Source: Takakia lepidozioides
Taxonomy: Eukaryota > Streptophyta > Takakiopsida > Takakiales > Takakiaceae
Direction of reading: 5' to 3'
DNA: 64,000 nucleotides
Assembly: GCA_030704615.1 (NCBI GenBank)
Contig: CM060732.1
Location: 27,943,053 to 28,007,052, forward strand
The position numbers were made by a program, and so were the translations under genes. Shown here in pieces: positions 11,803-21,154 of this stretch (the stretch's first letter is position 1; each line of letters opens with the position of its first letter). The notes under the pieces were generated by a model. That model was not told the origin of the DNA and ran no database searches. It saw only the letters and a list, made by a program, of their open reading frames with translations.

Positions 11803-12420
11803 ATGCTGGGAAGAGTCAATGCCAATAAGTTGAAGGGGTACAGTGGTATCCATGACAAACCATTGCAGCATGATTTGCATGTTGAAACGCAAGAACAGTC
11901 ACGGGCTGCACCAGTGTTACGAACGGAGTATGGAGCACTTGTCGCTAGGCCAAGCACATATGACCAGGGCGGCCAAAACAAGCGTGACACAGCCTATCAC
12001 AGCCCATTAAGGCGAACCACAGCCTATCACAGCCAATCAAGGCAAAGCACAGCCTATCACAACCCATCACGACGTGACACAGCCTATCACAGCCCAGCAC
12101 GGCGCAACACAGCCTATCACAACCTACCACAGCGTGTCACAGCCTATCACAGCTTACCACAACGTGTCACAGCCTATCACAGCTTACCACAGTGCATCAC
12201 AGCCTATCACAGCGTATCACAGTATGACACAGCCTGTCACAGCTCAACACAGCCTACTAGGGTTACACGATCCATAGAATCAGTGACAGGTGGACGCATA
12301 ATAACTTCAGGAAAATGGCTGACGGAAGAAAAAACGGAAACTAGTTTAAAAATAGACACGTGGAAGGCAGGGCGCGACACACAGCTGAGAAGGAAGTGCA
12401 AGAATAGGTGTCATAAATAA
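11803..12420 (+). CDS. Continuation of pol frame with decapeptide-repeat region
   Basis: Same frame as the integrase remnant. About 40 residues of integrase tail are followed by a low-complexity region of ten-residue repeats (TAYHSPLRRT, TAYHNPSRRD, TAYHSLPQRV) encoded by a 30-bp tandem array, then a basic tail. Whether the repeat is translated is unknown; its DNA words match the LTR microrepeat, suggesting it arose by copying non-coding DNA. Confidence 0.5.
   Translation: MLGRVNANKLKGYSGIHDKPLQHDLHVETQEQSRAAPVLRTEYGALVARPSTYDQGGQNKRDTAYHSPLRRTTAYHSQSRQSTAYHNPSRRDTAYHSPARRNTAYHNLPQRVTAYHSLPQRVTAYHSLPQCITAYHSVSQYDTACHSSTQPTRVTRSIESVTGGRIITSGKWLTEEKTETSLKIDTWKAGRDTQLRRKCKNRCHK
11989..12258 (+). 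repeat. 30-bp tandem repeat, eight units plus a partial
   Basis: Units start at 11989, 12019, 12049, 12079, 12109, 12139, 12169 and 12199, each with acagcctatcaca; a 20-bp partial unit starts at 12229. The period is a multiple of three, so the reading frame is kept. Confidence 0.9.
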
Positions 12421-12447
12421 AGAGGACAAGACCGGCCGTCAAAAGGG

Positions 12448-12855
12448 ATGAAAGGCGGGCCCATTAATGAATACGGAAAAAGGGAAACGGAACGAACGGC
12501 AAGTACAGAAAAGCGAAATTCTTGTCACATGTGTGATCCTAGTGGACTATCCAGCAGGGAAAGTCCACTAAAGAAAATAAAATCTAAAATCCAGTCACAG
12601 CGGATACAGCCAATAGAAAACCCGAGAAAGGATCAAGAAAATGGAGGGAAATTGAGCGCAAGAGGCGGCGTCGTTCTGAGTAACGGGCGTCTCGACGGGA
12701 CAGACCATCAATGCTATAGCTTGGAAACTATGGAAGAACTAACAGATTATACGCTCGCAATATTACTTACGCAGCATAGACACGAAAGAACAGAGCGGAG
12801 CTTTTCTCTTGAGCGATGCTTGCAAGCCCCGCAAGCTTACAAGAAATACCCATAG
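12448..12855 (+). CDS. Small basic ORF, unknown
   Basis: 135 codons, overlapping the start of the next ORF in another frame. Rich in Lys, Arg and Glu with no recognised domain. It may be a leader or simply an open shadow in the region between pol and the post-pol ORF. Confidence 0.3.
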   Translation: MKGGPINEYGKRETERTASTEKRNSCHMCDPSGLSSRESPLKKIKSKIQSQRIQPIENPRKDQENGGKLSARGGVVLSNGRLDGTDHQCYSLETMEELTDYTLAILLTQHRHERTERSFSLERCLQAPQAYKKYP

Positions 12856-14219
12856 CTTTCTGTGGCAACCATACGTTTATGCTTTATGCACTACAGGCAT
12901 TTCTGCAGTTGTTACAGCCAAAACAGTTCGGTGAGTCTAAAATGAAGAGAGTGAGAGGAATGGAGGAAATCAGGGTGAAGAGCACCACAATTATGCAGAA
13001 ACAAACGATTGCTACCCCACAGGCGATACAGATACTGGAGGAGCTGAGATTGCAAGGATTGCAAAGCATAGATTGGACATTACACCATAGACAATACATG
13101 TTACAATTTTTGCAGAACTTTGAGCCAAGGACAGGAACAACAACGGTGAAGGGAGTTGAATTAATGATTACTCCCCTATACCTCCAGCAATTGTTTCGAT
13201 TGCCAGCAGGTCAGGTGCATGTGGAGGAACACAGGGCAAGACTGCAAATAGGGGACTTATTCCAAGAAGGGAGTTTCTTTAAAACTCAGGGTTATGCTTG
13301 TACCAAGGCTGTGTACCCAGGGCTAAAGGAGGTAGGCCAGGTATTGAACGTTCTGATTGCCATGAAACAGAACCAACAGTATTTGAGCAGATCCTTCACG
13401 GAGGAAATACTCAAAGCCCTGAAGGGACAAGAGGTACAATGGGTGGACATAATGTACAACGCACTGGTGGAGGAGATGAAAAGATTACAAGGTACTACCG
13501 CAAAGTCTCCTATCATAGTGTCTGGCCCAATCATTGCTCAAATAATTCTTGATTCTGGCATACTTGATGCGCAAGAAAGAAAGGAGATGGGAGTGTTTGA
13601 GCCAGAAACCACTGCAACGGAAGAGCAAGGCTCTTCACGCAGTGAGGGTGGACTAGCAGGGCAACCCAAGACTAAGAGGCAGAGACGGGGAAAGACTGTA
13701 GTGGCGGATCCACTGGCTTCACGGATTCCGCATGATAATGTTTCCCAAGCTCATGTGCAGGAAGGGGCACAGCAGCACAGAGAAATGCTATTACTGGAAG
13801 CAGGACCTTCAGAGAGGGAGGAGGAAGTTACTTCAGTATCACAACCATCACAGCCAGTTGATCGACTTGTCATAAGGTCACAAGTTGTCCATGCAACTCA
13901 ACCAGAAATAATTGATTTGGAAAGAGAAGGGTTAGATATTCCAACTACAGAACAGATAGTGGCAGAAATGGAGAAGGGGGACCTTCTCTATGAATATTCT
14001 GGTCTGGTCAAGGAGACAGAGATTCCAGAGGTGCAACAGTTGCCCAAGGGAAATCCTGAGGTGCATATAATACACACACCTGTGTCGGAGGTACCACAGG
14101 CGGAAGGTCATGACACTGTAGCACCGGTGATAGATGAAGTGGTTCAGGAAGAAAATCCGGTGGGACAATGGCCTGAGTGGTTCGTGAGACATCACACTGT
14201 TGAGGATCAGGAGGAATAG
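12816..14219 (+). CDS. Post-pol ORF with plant-transposon-protein-like domain
   Basis: 467 codons from ATG 12816. Residues about 70-270 include FEPRTGTTTVKGVELMITPL and YLQQLFRLPAG, a pattern resembling the 'putative plant transposon protein' domain found in ORFs of Athila-like and other plant elements (V-x-G-V-x-I/F-x-P followed by an LFxLP motif). The C-terminal half is acidic and Gln/Pro-rich. It ends at TAG 14217, but the frame stays open beyond it, and the downstream coiled-coil ORF is in the same frame. Family assignment is by motif memory, moderate. Position between pol and the 3' LTR is that of env-like ORFs of Athila elements. Confidence 0.55.
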   Translation: MLASPASLQEIPIAFCGNHTFMLYALQAFLQLLQPKQFGESKMKRVRGMEEIRVKSTTIMQKQTIATPQAIQILEELRLQGLQSIDWTLHHRQYMLQFLQNFEPRTGTTTVKGVELMITPLYLQQLFRLPAGQVHVEEHRARLQIGDLFQEGSFFKTQGYACTKAVYPGLKEVGQVLNVLIAMKQNQQYLSRSFTEEILKALKGQEVQWVDIMYNALVEEMKRLQGTTAKSPIIVSGPIIAQIILDSGILDAQERKEMGVFEPETTATEEQGSSRSEGGLAGQPKTKRQRRGKTVVADPLASRIPHDNVSQAHVQEGAQQHREMLLLEAGPSEREEEVTSVSQPSQPVDRLVIRSQVVHATQPEIIDLEREGLDIPTTEQIVAEMEKGDLLYEYSGLVKETEIPEVQQLPKGNPEVHIIHTPVSEVPQAEGHDTVAPVIDEVVQEENPVGQWPEWFVRHHTVEDQEE

Positions 14220-14252
14220 CAGCAACCTCACCATGATGACCCTCAACAGGCA

Positions 14253-15332
14253 ATGCTGATGAGTTCCATAGGCAGGACACTTAATTTGTTGGGGACTTAT
14301 GTCAAATCCCATGTTCCAACTACCCAATTGACAGCCTTGAGAGAGGAACTCAGGAAGGAGTTTGAAGCTCGACTAGCCACTGAGTGTGCAAACAAGGTCG
14401 ATGAAGAGGTCACTCTCAAGATGCAGCAGGACTTGGGAAATATAGAAGCGGCTTTGCAATTGGCCAAGGAACAATTGATTGAGGCAGGCCTCGCGCAAGA
14501 CCAGTTGCACGAAGCACATAAGCAACAGCTATACCAAATGCAGGTGCAGCATGAAAGCAAGTTGCAAGAAGTGAATGCACTACATACGGAGTTGCAGACA
14601 GTGCATGACAGGATGGCGATACAATGTGCTACATTCACAACTATGCTTGACCAATCTACAAAAGAAATAAACAGTCAAGCGGAAAAATGTACGAAGGCAG
14701 AAGAAGAGAATGTTGAGCAAATGAAACTCATTGTCGATATGAAGAATACAATCTGTCGCAATGAGGATACTTTCAAGCAATACAGGCAGGTTGAAGCTGA
14801 TCAAGAGAAGCACATCGTGGAGTTGCAACAAACGCTCATGGCCAATAGAACTGAAATCACGGTCACTAACAAGGCTTGGAAGGAAGCTAATAATCTACTT
14901 GCTGCTTATGCAAATTTGGTTGAACCTCAGGCGAAGCGCCAGGAGGCTTTACACCAGCAGTTAGAAGTGTACAAGCTAAGAGAGGAGCAAACTCTCAGGG
15001 GAACCACAAGCAACTTGGTGGATAACCACCTTATGCAGGTCTGGTTAGCACAAGGGCTAGTGGAGGGCAAAACACCACGAAAGCTCACCCAAAGCGAGAT
15101 GAATGAGCTCAAGCTACAGGTGCAGAACATTGCCACAACTACTATAGACAATGTCTATAGTAGGATAGCAGAGTTACAGGAGGATGTAGACGGACTGCAG
15201 ACTCAAGTGGAGGACCTCACTTCAAACATCGACAAAAGAGTCTATATCCCTCAGGAACAGCTAATGGCTCTTATTTACAAGCCAGAACTTTGGCTTTTCA
15301 GTCTTCACAGGAGGTGCAGGAGATGCCAATGA
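14253..15332 (+). CDS. Coiled-coil protein ORF, same frame as preceding ORF
   Basis: 359 codons; dominated by heptad-like helices rich in Leu, Glu, Gln and Lys (LREELRKEFEARL, LQLAKEQLIEAGLAQDQL, IAELQEDVDGLQTQVEDL). It continues the frame of the 12816-14219 ORF after a single TAG followed by CAG CAA, so both were probably one protein of about 830 residues. A one-base shift near 15290 leads into a Pro/Thr-rich tail. Function unknown; structural or multimerising role inferred only from the coiled coil. Confidence 0.55.
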   Translation: MLMSSIGRTLNLLGTYVKSHVPTTQLTALREELRKEFEARLATECANKVDEEVTLKMQQDLGNIEAALQLAKEQLIEAGLAQDQLHEAHKQQLYQMQVQHESKLQEVNALHTELQTVHDRMAIQCATFTTMLDQSTKEINSQAEKCTKAEEENVEQMKLIVDMKNTICRNEDTFKQYRQVEADQEKHIVELQQTLMANRTEITVTNKAWKEANNLLAAYANLVEPQAKRQEALHQQLEVYKLREEQTLRGTTSNLVDNHLMQVWLAQGLVEGKTPRKLTQSEMNELKLQVQNIATTTIDNVYSRIAELQEDVDGLQTQVEDLTSNIDKRVYIPQEQLMALIYKPELWLFSLHRRCRRCQ

Positions 15333-16497
15333 TACAAGAGCCAGTACCACCAACACCACAACAAGTCACTGTACCAGTAGGTGAACCTGTGGTTACTACA
15401 ACCACACCACAGCCACCACAGCCTGAGATATGGGGCAATGCTGCTTTTAACCCACCTAAAACTCCAGCTGCAAGGGAGTACAGTAGGGCTATGATTATGC
15501 CCTTCAACCAAATTCCCATCATGTGGATTTGGCTTGGAAAGAATTTAGTCCTCCGCAGTCATTCGCACATTACTACCAAATCATGCGTATTTGGCTGCAG
15601 TGGCAACAAGGACTAAAGTTCTTCCGAACAATCGACATATTGAGGATCATCACTTTGCACAGTACTGGCACGAGGCAGGTACCGTGTTGAGAGAATTAAT
15701 TGCTTTCCAGGTTGTAAATGGACTCAATGATCCAAGACCAAGGAGGTAGCAAGTATTGTCATGGGATGCGGGTTATACTACGCTGCTTGTTTTCTGGTAC
15801 GTTATCACATTGAGCAGCAAAAGATGCAAGCACGCTTTTGAAGTTATTCCAGTGGGGATCATTGGGTATTACCTTCGGTGCCACCTCATATGTACCTATA
15901 TGACCAAAAGTTATGATGCAAAAGGATTCTCAAATTCGTTCATGGTTTCAAGCGGCCTGGAACAATTTGTCAACACAGAAATTCGGCATTGATGATATTT
16001 TCTATAAGGGACATGTGGCATGGAAATACTTGCACGCTGCACCAGTAATTGGTACCCACTCACCTGGACAGACAAGGAGCTCAGTGTCTACAACACCAAT
16101 TTTGCTGTTCAGCGATTACACAAGTTGTAAATATAAACTTCCAGACATGGTAGGACAGCATTGTATGCCCCAGAGGATTCCACAAAAAGTTCGAAAATTA
16201 AAACACCTGAGAGGCGATGAGGATTCTGATACAACTGTTTCTTCACCGAATTTTTTTGACATGGGAGAAGACTATGCAATTCAGATGGCAGAGAAGAAGC
16301 GACGGGGGTCTCCTATGCCTGAAAGGTTACCTCGATATCAGCCTCCAGAGGGCCTCACTTATCCAGGTAGTGATCAACCATCTCCATCAACCAGAGACAG
16401 ACCTCGGGCTCGTACACACAGTCCGCCACGAAACTCTCTCAACGTCAGAAAGGTGCTCACTCACAAAGGTTTGCTAATCGCAATCAGTAAACCGTGA
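15290..16497 (+). pseudogene. Decayed C-terminal part of post-pol ORF
   Basis: Open pieces 15290-15616 (Pro-rich, PPTPQQVTVPVGEP) and 15913-16497 (FGIDDIFYKGHVAWKYL, then an Arg/Pro/Ser-rich tail with KKRRGSPMPERLPRYQPPEG) lie in different frames, linked by frame-disrupted sequence. Likely the end of the same large protein. Confidence 0.4.
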
Positions 16498-16511
16498 GGA
16501 CACGGCTTTTT

Positions 16512-16523
16512 GAGGGGGAAGGG
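16512..16523 (+). other. Polypurine tract of Element 1
   Basis: gagggggaaggg ends three bases before the 3' LTR start; expected plus-strand primer site. Confidence 0.75.
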
Positions 16524-16526
16524 TAA

Positions 16527-17445
16527 TGTTAGAGGACTGTCTGGGACTTAGACACTTATACGGGATCTGTAGGGTACCCTTAATTTTTGCACAGACTGAG
16601 ACCAACAGGAGCCTTAGGGGTGACAGCAGCGCACTGTAGAGGGGGGTTACACAGCCCGTCACACACGCCCACACAGCCCGTCACAGTCACAGACAAAGCC
16701 CAGCCCGTCACAGTCGTCACAGCCGACACAGCCACACAGCACACAGCACAGCACAGCCAGTCACAGCCCGTCACAGTTTCACACAGCCAGTCACAGCTTG
16801 ACACAGCTGTCACGACATAGGGAACGGAGAGCAGGACAGGGAACGACTGCGGGAACAACACCTGCAATGGAACATGTTAGTTCACGGACGACGGTTAGTG
16901 AGGGAAACGGTTAGAGCCACCATGGGTAGGAAGATAAAGGGAGAAGCACGGAATTTGGGGATCATTATTATTGGGAGGAGGACTTCTGGGTCATGCAAGA
17001 GGAGATGCGGAGAGGAGATCGAAGCAAAGATGGGGAGCACGGTGAAGGAGGAAGAGGATTAGTAGATGCTTGTTATATGCAAAGCGTAGTGATATAGTAG
17101 AGCAGATTAGAGACACAATGGCTTCGGCCTGATACCTGATAAATCATAATCGGATACTTTTACGATACAATCACACTGTGTAGAGAGATCTGAGTGAAGC
17201 TGTGGAATGAATGGATGAGTTGATGGAATTAGATTGATAAAGCAAACTGATACTTAATTATCAATGGTAAGTAGCTAACATGAATGCCAAAAGGGAAACA
17301 AATAGGAAACACCCCCATGATACACTAGCTGTAGGTCATGACTGATTGTTCTGCGCGGGCTGAGTACTTAGAGATTTCCAACTCTTCTATCTTGGAGTTT
17401 CCGCCTCGAATAGCGAAGGGATGGGTGAGTAAAAGCCGCGCGACA
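16527..17445 (+). repeat. 3' LTR of Element 1
   Basis: 919 bp, matching 9959-10941 with small indels, the largest in the CACAGCC array. Confidence 0.88.
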
Positions 17446-17925
17446 TGCAGCCCTGACAAATGACAGCCAAGACGATGGTGTCTAAAGTTGAGTAGACACC
17501 TGCGTGCTCTTGGATCACAAACCCAATAATGGACACCATGTCGACCACTATAAACCCATAGCATGTGCTCAAATCCAAAGTCCTCTGCAAGAACAAATGA
17601 ACGAAAGCATATTGAAGCCATTCCTCATATGTACAAACATGAGAAGCTTAGTTGCAGCTTCAAGACACAAGGGCTTAAGGAGAAGTGTGCTATTTGGAAC
17701 CTCCAGAGGGCCAGGAACAAGTTTCACTGTGAAACTTTTAATCACATGCATGCCTCAGCCACAATTACAAACTCAACCATAATCATCCCTTATCAAAACC
17801 TCCAAAAAATATGTGTATAGGGAAAATGGCCGTTCCTCATCAAAAAATATTGATTGGATAACATCATCAGCTACAATAGCATGTGTCCATTCAATGAGCC
17901 AGAGCACAATCTATTATACCTTGTG
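17446..17925. other. Spacer, no recognised gene
   Basis: Short ORFs only; no domain, repeat or splice pattern recognised. Confidence 0.4.
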
Positions 17926-18358
17926 TGTCGACCCTTTTGCCTTGAGGGCAGGGGATCGGGACACAAGAGGGGTTGCCCCTATGGTGGGGGCAGTGGCAAC
18001 AATAGGTACGGGGACTGAAGCACCCTTGAGTGCCCAAGGCACCCAAGGAGGCGGAGGCGCTCACTAGGTGGAGCCCCGCACACCGGGTTGCGGTGGGGGT
18101 GGGTCCATGAAGGGTGGTGGTAGCTTAGTGGGTCTTAGTGGGGGTGGCATAGGACTCACCATGGGGCAAAGACCTTGTGGTGGGAGTCGTGGGGAGTCTT
18201 GGGACTCATCATGGTCCAAAGGGATCGTGGTGGGTGGGCCAAGACTCACCGCGACTCATCACCAGGAATCGAGGGTCTTCGTGGTGGTTCGCCATAAAAG
18301 GATGGTGTTGTTTGTGAAACCCCCGTGGACAGTCAAAGAAGTATATATAGGGAGTAGT
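17926..18358 (+). repeat. Partial chromovirus LTR (U3 part)
   Basis: Starts tgtcgacccttttgccttgagggc and runs to the TATA box region (gtatatataggg, 18341-18352). It matches the first part of the LTRs of chromoviruses A and B. It stops abruptly and is joined to a short element-D-type LTR. Confidence 0.8.
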
Positions 18359-18441
18359 TGTCGTGCACCTAAGCATCGTGCCACAACATACATCGTTGTC
18401 CACCATACATTGTAAGCACACATCCTAGAAGCTATGCCACA
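18359..18441 (-). repeat. Short D-type LTR copy (truncated)
   Basis: 83 bp, similar to 18797-18888 (tgtcgtgcacctaagcatcgtgcc). It lacks the terminal gctgtca and is fused directly to the chromovirus U3 fragment. Confidence 0.55.
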
Positions 18442-18796
18442 ATGATAATGAAAGTGAACACAAGGGAAACACTCCACTCATGAATCCACTCAATCACATA
18501 AACTAAGTCAAGCCAAAGGCACCTTTGCTACAGGAATCCACCCTACAAAGCCCTCACCACACTCTTTTTCAATACCTAGAGCTATGGAGGTGGGAGAGGC
18601 TCATGGAGGCTCAACTACAGAAAGACCCTCCTCAACACTCACAAGGGGAAAACCATCCCCATGTCCCAAGTGAGATTGACACTCACTTGGCATGTGAGAC
18701 CAAATGAAGTCCCAACACACAAAATACAAATATAATTATCCAAAATATCCTAGTTAATTAGAAGTAGGTAATTCTAGTTAACCATGACTAAAACCA
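18442..18796. other. Spacer between LTR fragments
   Basis: AT-rich sequence without a recognised gene or repeat. Confidence 0.4.
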
Positions 18797-18888
18797 TGAC
18801 AGCTGTCGTGCACCTAAGCATCGTGCCACAACATACATCGTTGTCCACCATACATTATAAGCACACAATCCTAAAAAACTATGACACA
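18797..18888 (-). repeat. Candidate 92-bp LTR of a truncated D-like element
   Basis: In minus orientation it begins TGTGTCATAG and ends CAGCTGTCA (TG...CA) and is preceded by a purine run aggggggcgat, as at 19347-19438. Adjacent 18889-19119 resembles the 3' untranslated region of element D (19439-19697). Confidence 0.6.
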
Positions 18889-19119
18889 ATCGCCCCCCTA
18901 GCTAGTGATTAGGTCCCTCTAACACCGGACAAGTATCCATCTCAATAAGATCATCGCTTGGTCTTCAATCGCACATGTCCCAATTTTTTAAAGTATATAG
19001 ATCAAGAGGTCGGGTGCAACGAGAGCCCCATCATTAATCGCCTGCGTGCAATCCATGATCTTCAATTGAGTATCCATGGCGTTGAGCTCCCACCAGCTAG
19101 ACCTTGGATCACTTGTCAA
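18889..19119 (-). mobile_element. 3'-UTR remnant of a second D-like element
   Basis: Parallels 19439-19697 in order of motifs (cgccccccctagct, agaccaagaggccgggt, gccccatcgttagtcgcc), with substitutions. Truncated at 19120, where an unrelated repeat (19120-19346) begins. Confidence 0.55.
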
Positions 19120-19346
19120 CACCCCAAGCTATGGGGACTCCACCCCACAACAACCTATCCTCCCTTCATAAGCATACTCAGCTTCTAAAGCATGAAGGAG
19201 CTGCGCGACTGCCGCTCTCGTGAAGATAAGACGGGTCAGGTGTCAAACTAAACTTGACACCTGATTTAACACTTGACCTAAATCCAAGTGTTAAATACAA
19301 ATAACTAGCTTTATTCTAGCTAGTTTCACACTGTGCTTATTTAACT
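19120..19346. repeat. Dispersed repeat R, copy 1
   Basis: Almost identical to 44324-44587 except for a 34-bp segment missing here between two gagct words. Contains self-complementary stretches (caagtgttaaat / atttaacacttg; agctagaataaagctagt). It abuts the 3' end of element D here and the remnant of a D copy at 44.59 kb. Confidence 0.7.
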
Positions 19347-19438
19347 TGACAGCTGTCGTGCGCATACGTATCGCTACACAACTACATCGCTGTCCAAACC
19401 ACACCACACATATATGCACAATAAAGTAGTCTGCCACA
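19347..19438 (-). repeat. Candidate 3' LTR of element D (92 bp)
   Basis: In minus orientation begins TGTGGCAGAC and ends CAGCTGTCA; immediately preceded by the purine-rich aggggggcgat. Same length and ends as 18797-18888. Very short for a full-size gypsy element. Confidence 0.55.
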
Positions 19439-19697
19439 ATCGCCCCCCTAGCTGGTGGATAGGTCCCTCTACTCCAGATAGCTACAAGATGTAATAGCCA
19501 CAGCCGTACTAAGTCCTCTATCACTGTCCCTATTGTACTCAAACTCTATAGACCAAGAGGCCGGGTACAAGAGTAGCCCCATCGTTAGTCGCCGTCTTGC
19601 AATCTGTGAACTTGAGCCAGGACCTCGTGTGTTCAAGGTCTCCTAGTAGCTGGGCCTTGCGTTTCTTGTTAGCCTTCCATGGTTGTATCCACTCCCA

Positions 19698-19870
19698 CTA
19701 TCCAATGCAATGTGGACATAACCAATCCCCATCCGGAACCATCTCAAGAGGTGGAGTCAAGCATCCCATATGCCAACCTCTAGAGCATCGATCACACACC
19801 AGCATGGTGGCTGCCCCTTTAGCAGACCCACACAACATGCACCTCAAACCTGCAGATACCACTGCCAGGT
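19698..19870 (-). CDS. PHD finger at the C-terminus of the element D integrase
   Basis: In the same open frame as the integrase C-terminal domain (frame open from about 20,200 to the stop at 19698). The spacing Cys-x2-Cys-x11-Cys-x2-Cys-x4-His-x2-Cys-x14-Cys-x2-Cys, with Trp two residues before the last Cys pair (CDRCSRGWHMGC ... DWLCPHC), is a textbook C4HC3 PHD finger. PHD fingers bind histone H3 tails, so the likely job is to tether the integration complex to chromatin, the place a chromodomain takes in chromoviruses (inference). All eight zinc ligands are present. The protein ends shortly after the last Cys pair. Confidence 0.85.
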
Positions 19871-21154
19871 TTGGGTCAATCCTGCCATCGACATTCGGAA
19901 GGTGACATGGCGCACAATTACGCACATGGTCCTTCCAAGTTATGCCATCCCGACCCTCCAAGACCAAGACGCCTGAGGGCAAGACCTCTCGAACCCTCAA
20001 AATAACACGTCCTGCAGTCACATCCAGGGTCGTAGGAGCAGTCTGCTGCAGATAGACATAGTCACCAGGGTTGAATCTCCGAACCCCAGGACGATAGCCC
20101 CCACCACGTATGGTAGCATACCTCAACGTATCACGGTGTTGTGCAATGGCAAGGTTCTCGAAAGCCATGGGCATGACTCTTCTTGAACAACTCTGCACGC
20201 TGCTCACATGCACGTGCCCACACGTCCGGATCGTCAAGGTTAAGAACTGTAGCAGCTTCTCTGCGAATGGATGTAGGCAAATCCGGCTCTCGGCCAAAGA
20301 GAAGAAAGTATGGTGAGAAGGAGGCAAGTGATGCTTGCTTGCTGAACCTGTAGCCCATGGCTAACCAGGGTAACTGAAGGTCCCAATCTCCTAGGTGTCC
20401 CTTCTGCAAGCCATACTTGCGCAAACCCCTCTTTACTGTCTGAACAACTCTCTCTGCCAAGCCATCGGCCTCAGGATGATCCCGAGAAGTGGTGCGGTGG
20501 TCTATCAAGGCCTTGTCACACAAAAACTCCCCCAAGAACTCTCTCCCTTGGTCCGTGAGTACCTCAGCTGGAGCACCGAATCGGCTAAGCACACAATCCA
20601 AGAATGCATACGCAGCTCCCTCACTAGCCTTATCAGGCAATGGAACCAATTCAATCCACTTGGAGAAGTGCTCCACCATCACCAACACGTACTTGTTGTG
20701 GCGCATGGTCAGTGGCAACGGCCCTGCGAAGTCAAGACTCCACTGTAGCCCAATCCCATGATCGGAAGAGGGTGCAATTGTGGAGTAGGGGCGTTGAATG
20801 AAGCACGCACCCTGTCACACACCATGCACCTAGCCACAAATTTGTGCACCTCTGTGTGCATACCACGCCACCATACTGCCCCTGCAGTAGACTATGAGTG
20901 CGTCGCACCCCAAAATGCCCCAACTCCTCATGGGCATGCCGCACTAACCGTGCCCGCTGTGTTGGGTGAGGCACAATCCTCACTCGACCATCCTCCCACA
21001 CTCGGAGCAGGTGTGTCCCCTCCCACTTGAACCTTTGGCTCGTTGTAGGATCCGATCCCTCTCCTTGGCAGTCACAGTGGCTGCATGTCTCCAGTGCGGA
21101 GGTAGTCCAACACAACTGAATCCTCATGTATATCTTTGGCGCCACCTTGCTCAT
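19871..21154 (-). pseudogene. Element D integrase
   Basis: Minus strand, in several frames. N-terminal zinc-binding segment HAHEELGHFGVRRTHSLL (about 20,950) with the Cys pair after a frameshift. Catalytic core 20,740-20,230: first Asp in the LDFAGPLPLTMR segment (about 20,735), second in VLTDQGREF, Glu in HPEADGLAERVVQTVK. C-terminal domain with FNPGDYVYLQQ and a small barrel-like stretch, leading into the PHD finger. A frameshift near 20,200 separates core and C-terminus. All three catalytic positions are preserved. Confidence 0.8.

Larger units (their letters stand above)
9959..17445 (+). mobile_element. LTR retroelement 'Element 1', pol mostly deleted
   Basis: Two long terminal repeats (983 and 919 bp) begin TGTTAGAGG and end GCGCGACA (TG...CA). 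They flank a primer-binding site, an integrase tail, several post-pol ORFs and a polypurine tract just before the 3' LTR. Flanks tgcac (9954-9958) and tgcag (17446-17450) are a probable 5-bp target duplication with one mismatch. Gag, protease, RT and RNaseH are absent, so the copy depends on helpers. The integrase type and the long ORFs after pol suggest a Ty3/gypsy element of the Athila/Tat kind (inference). Confidence 0.85.

Noticed and set aside
10083-12258. CRISPR-like array
   Set aside because: Repeats are contiguous and degenerate without unique spacers, inside an eukaryotic LTR element.
14217-14225. Programmed readthrough of tobamovirus type at TAG CAG CAA
   Set aside because: The second codon does not meet the CAR-YYA consensus, and other stops and shifts in the element point to decay; kept only as an open finding.
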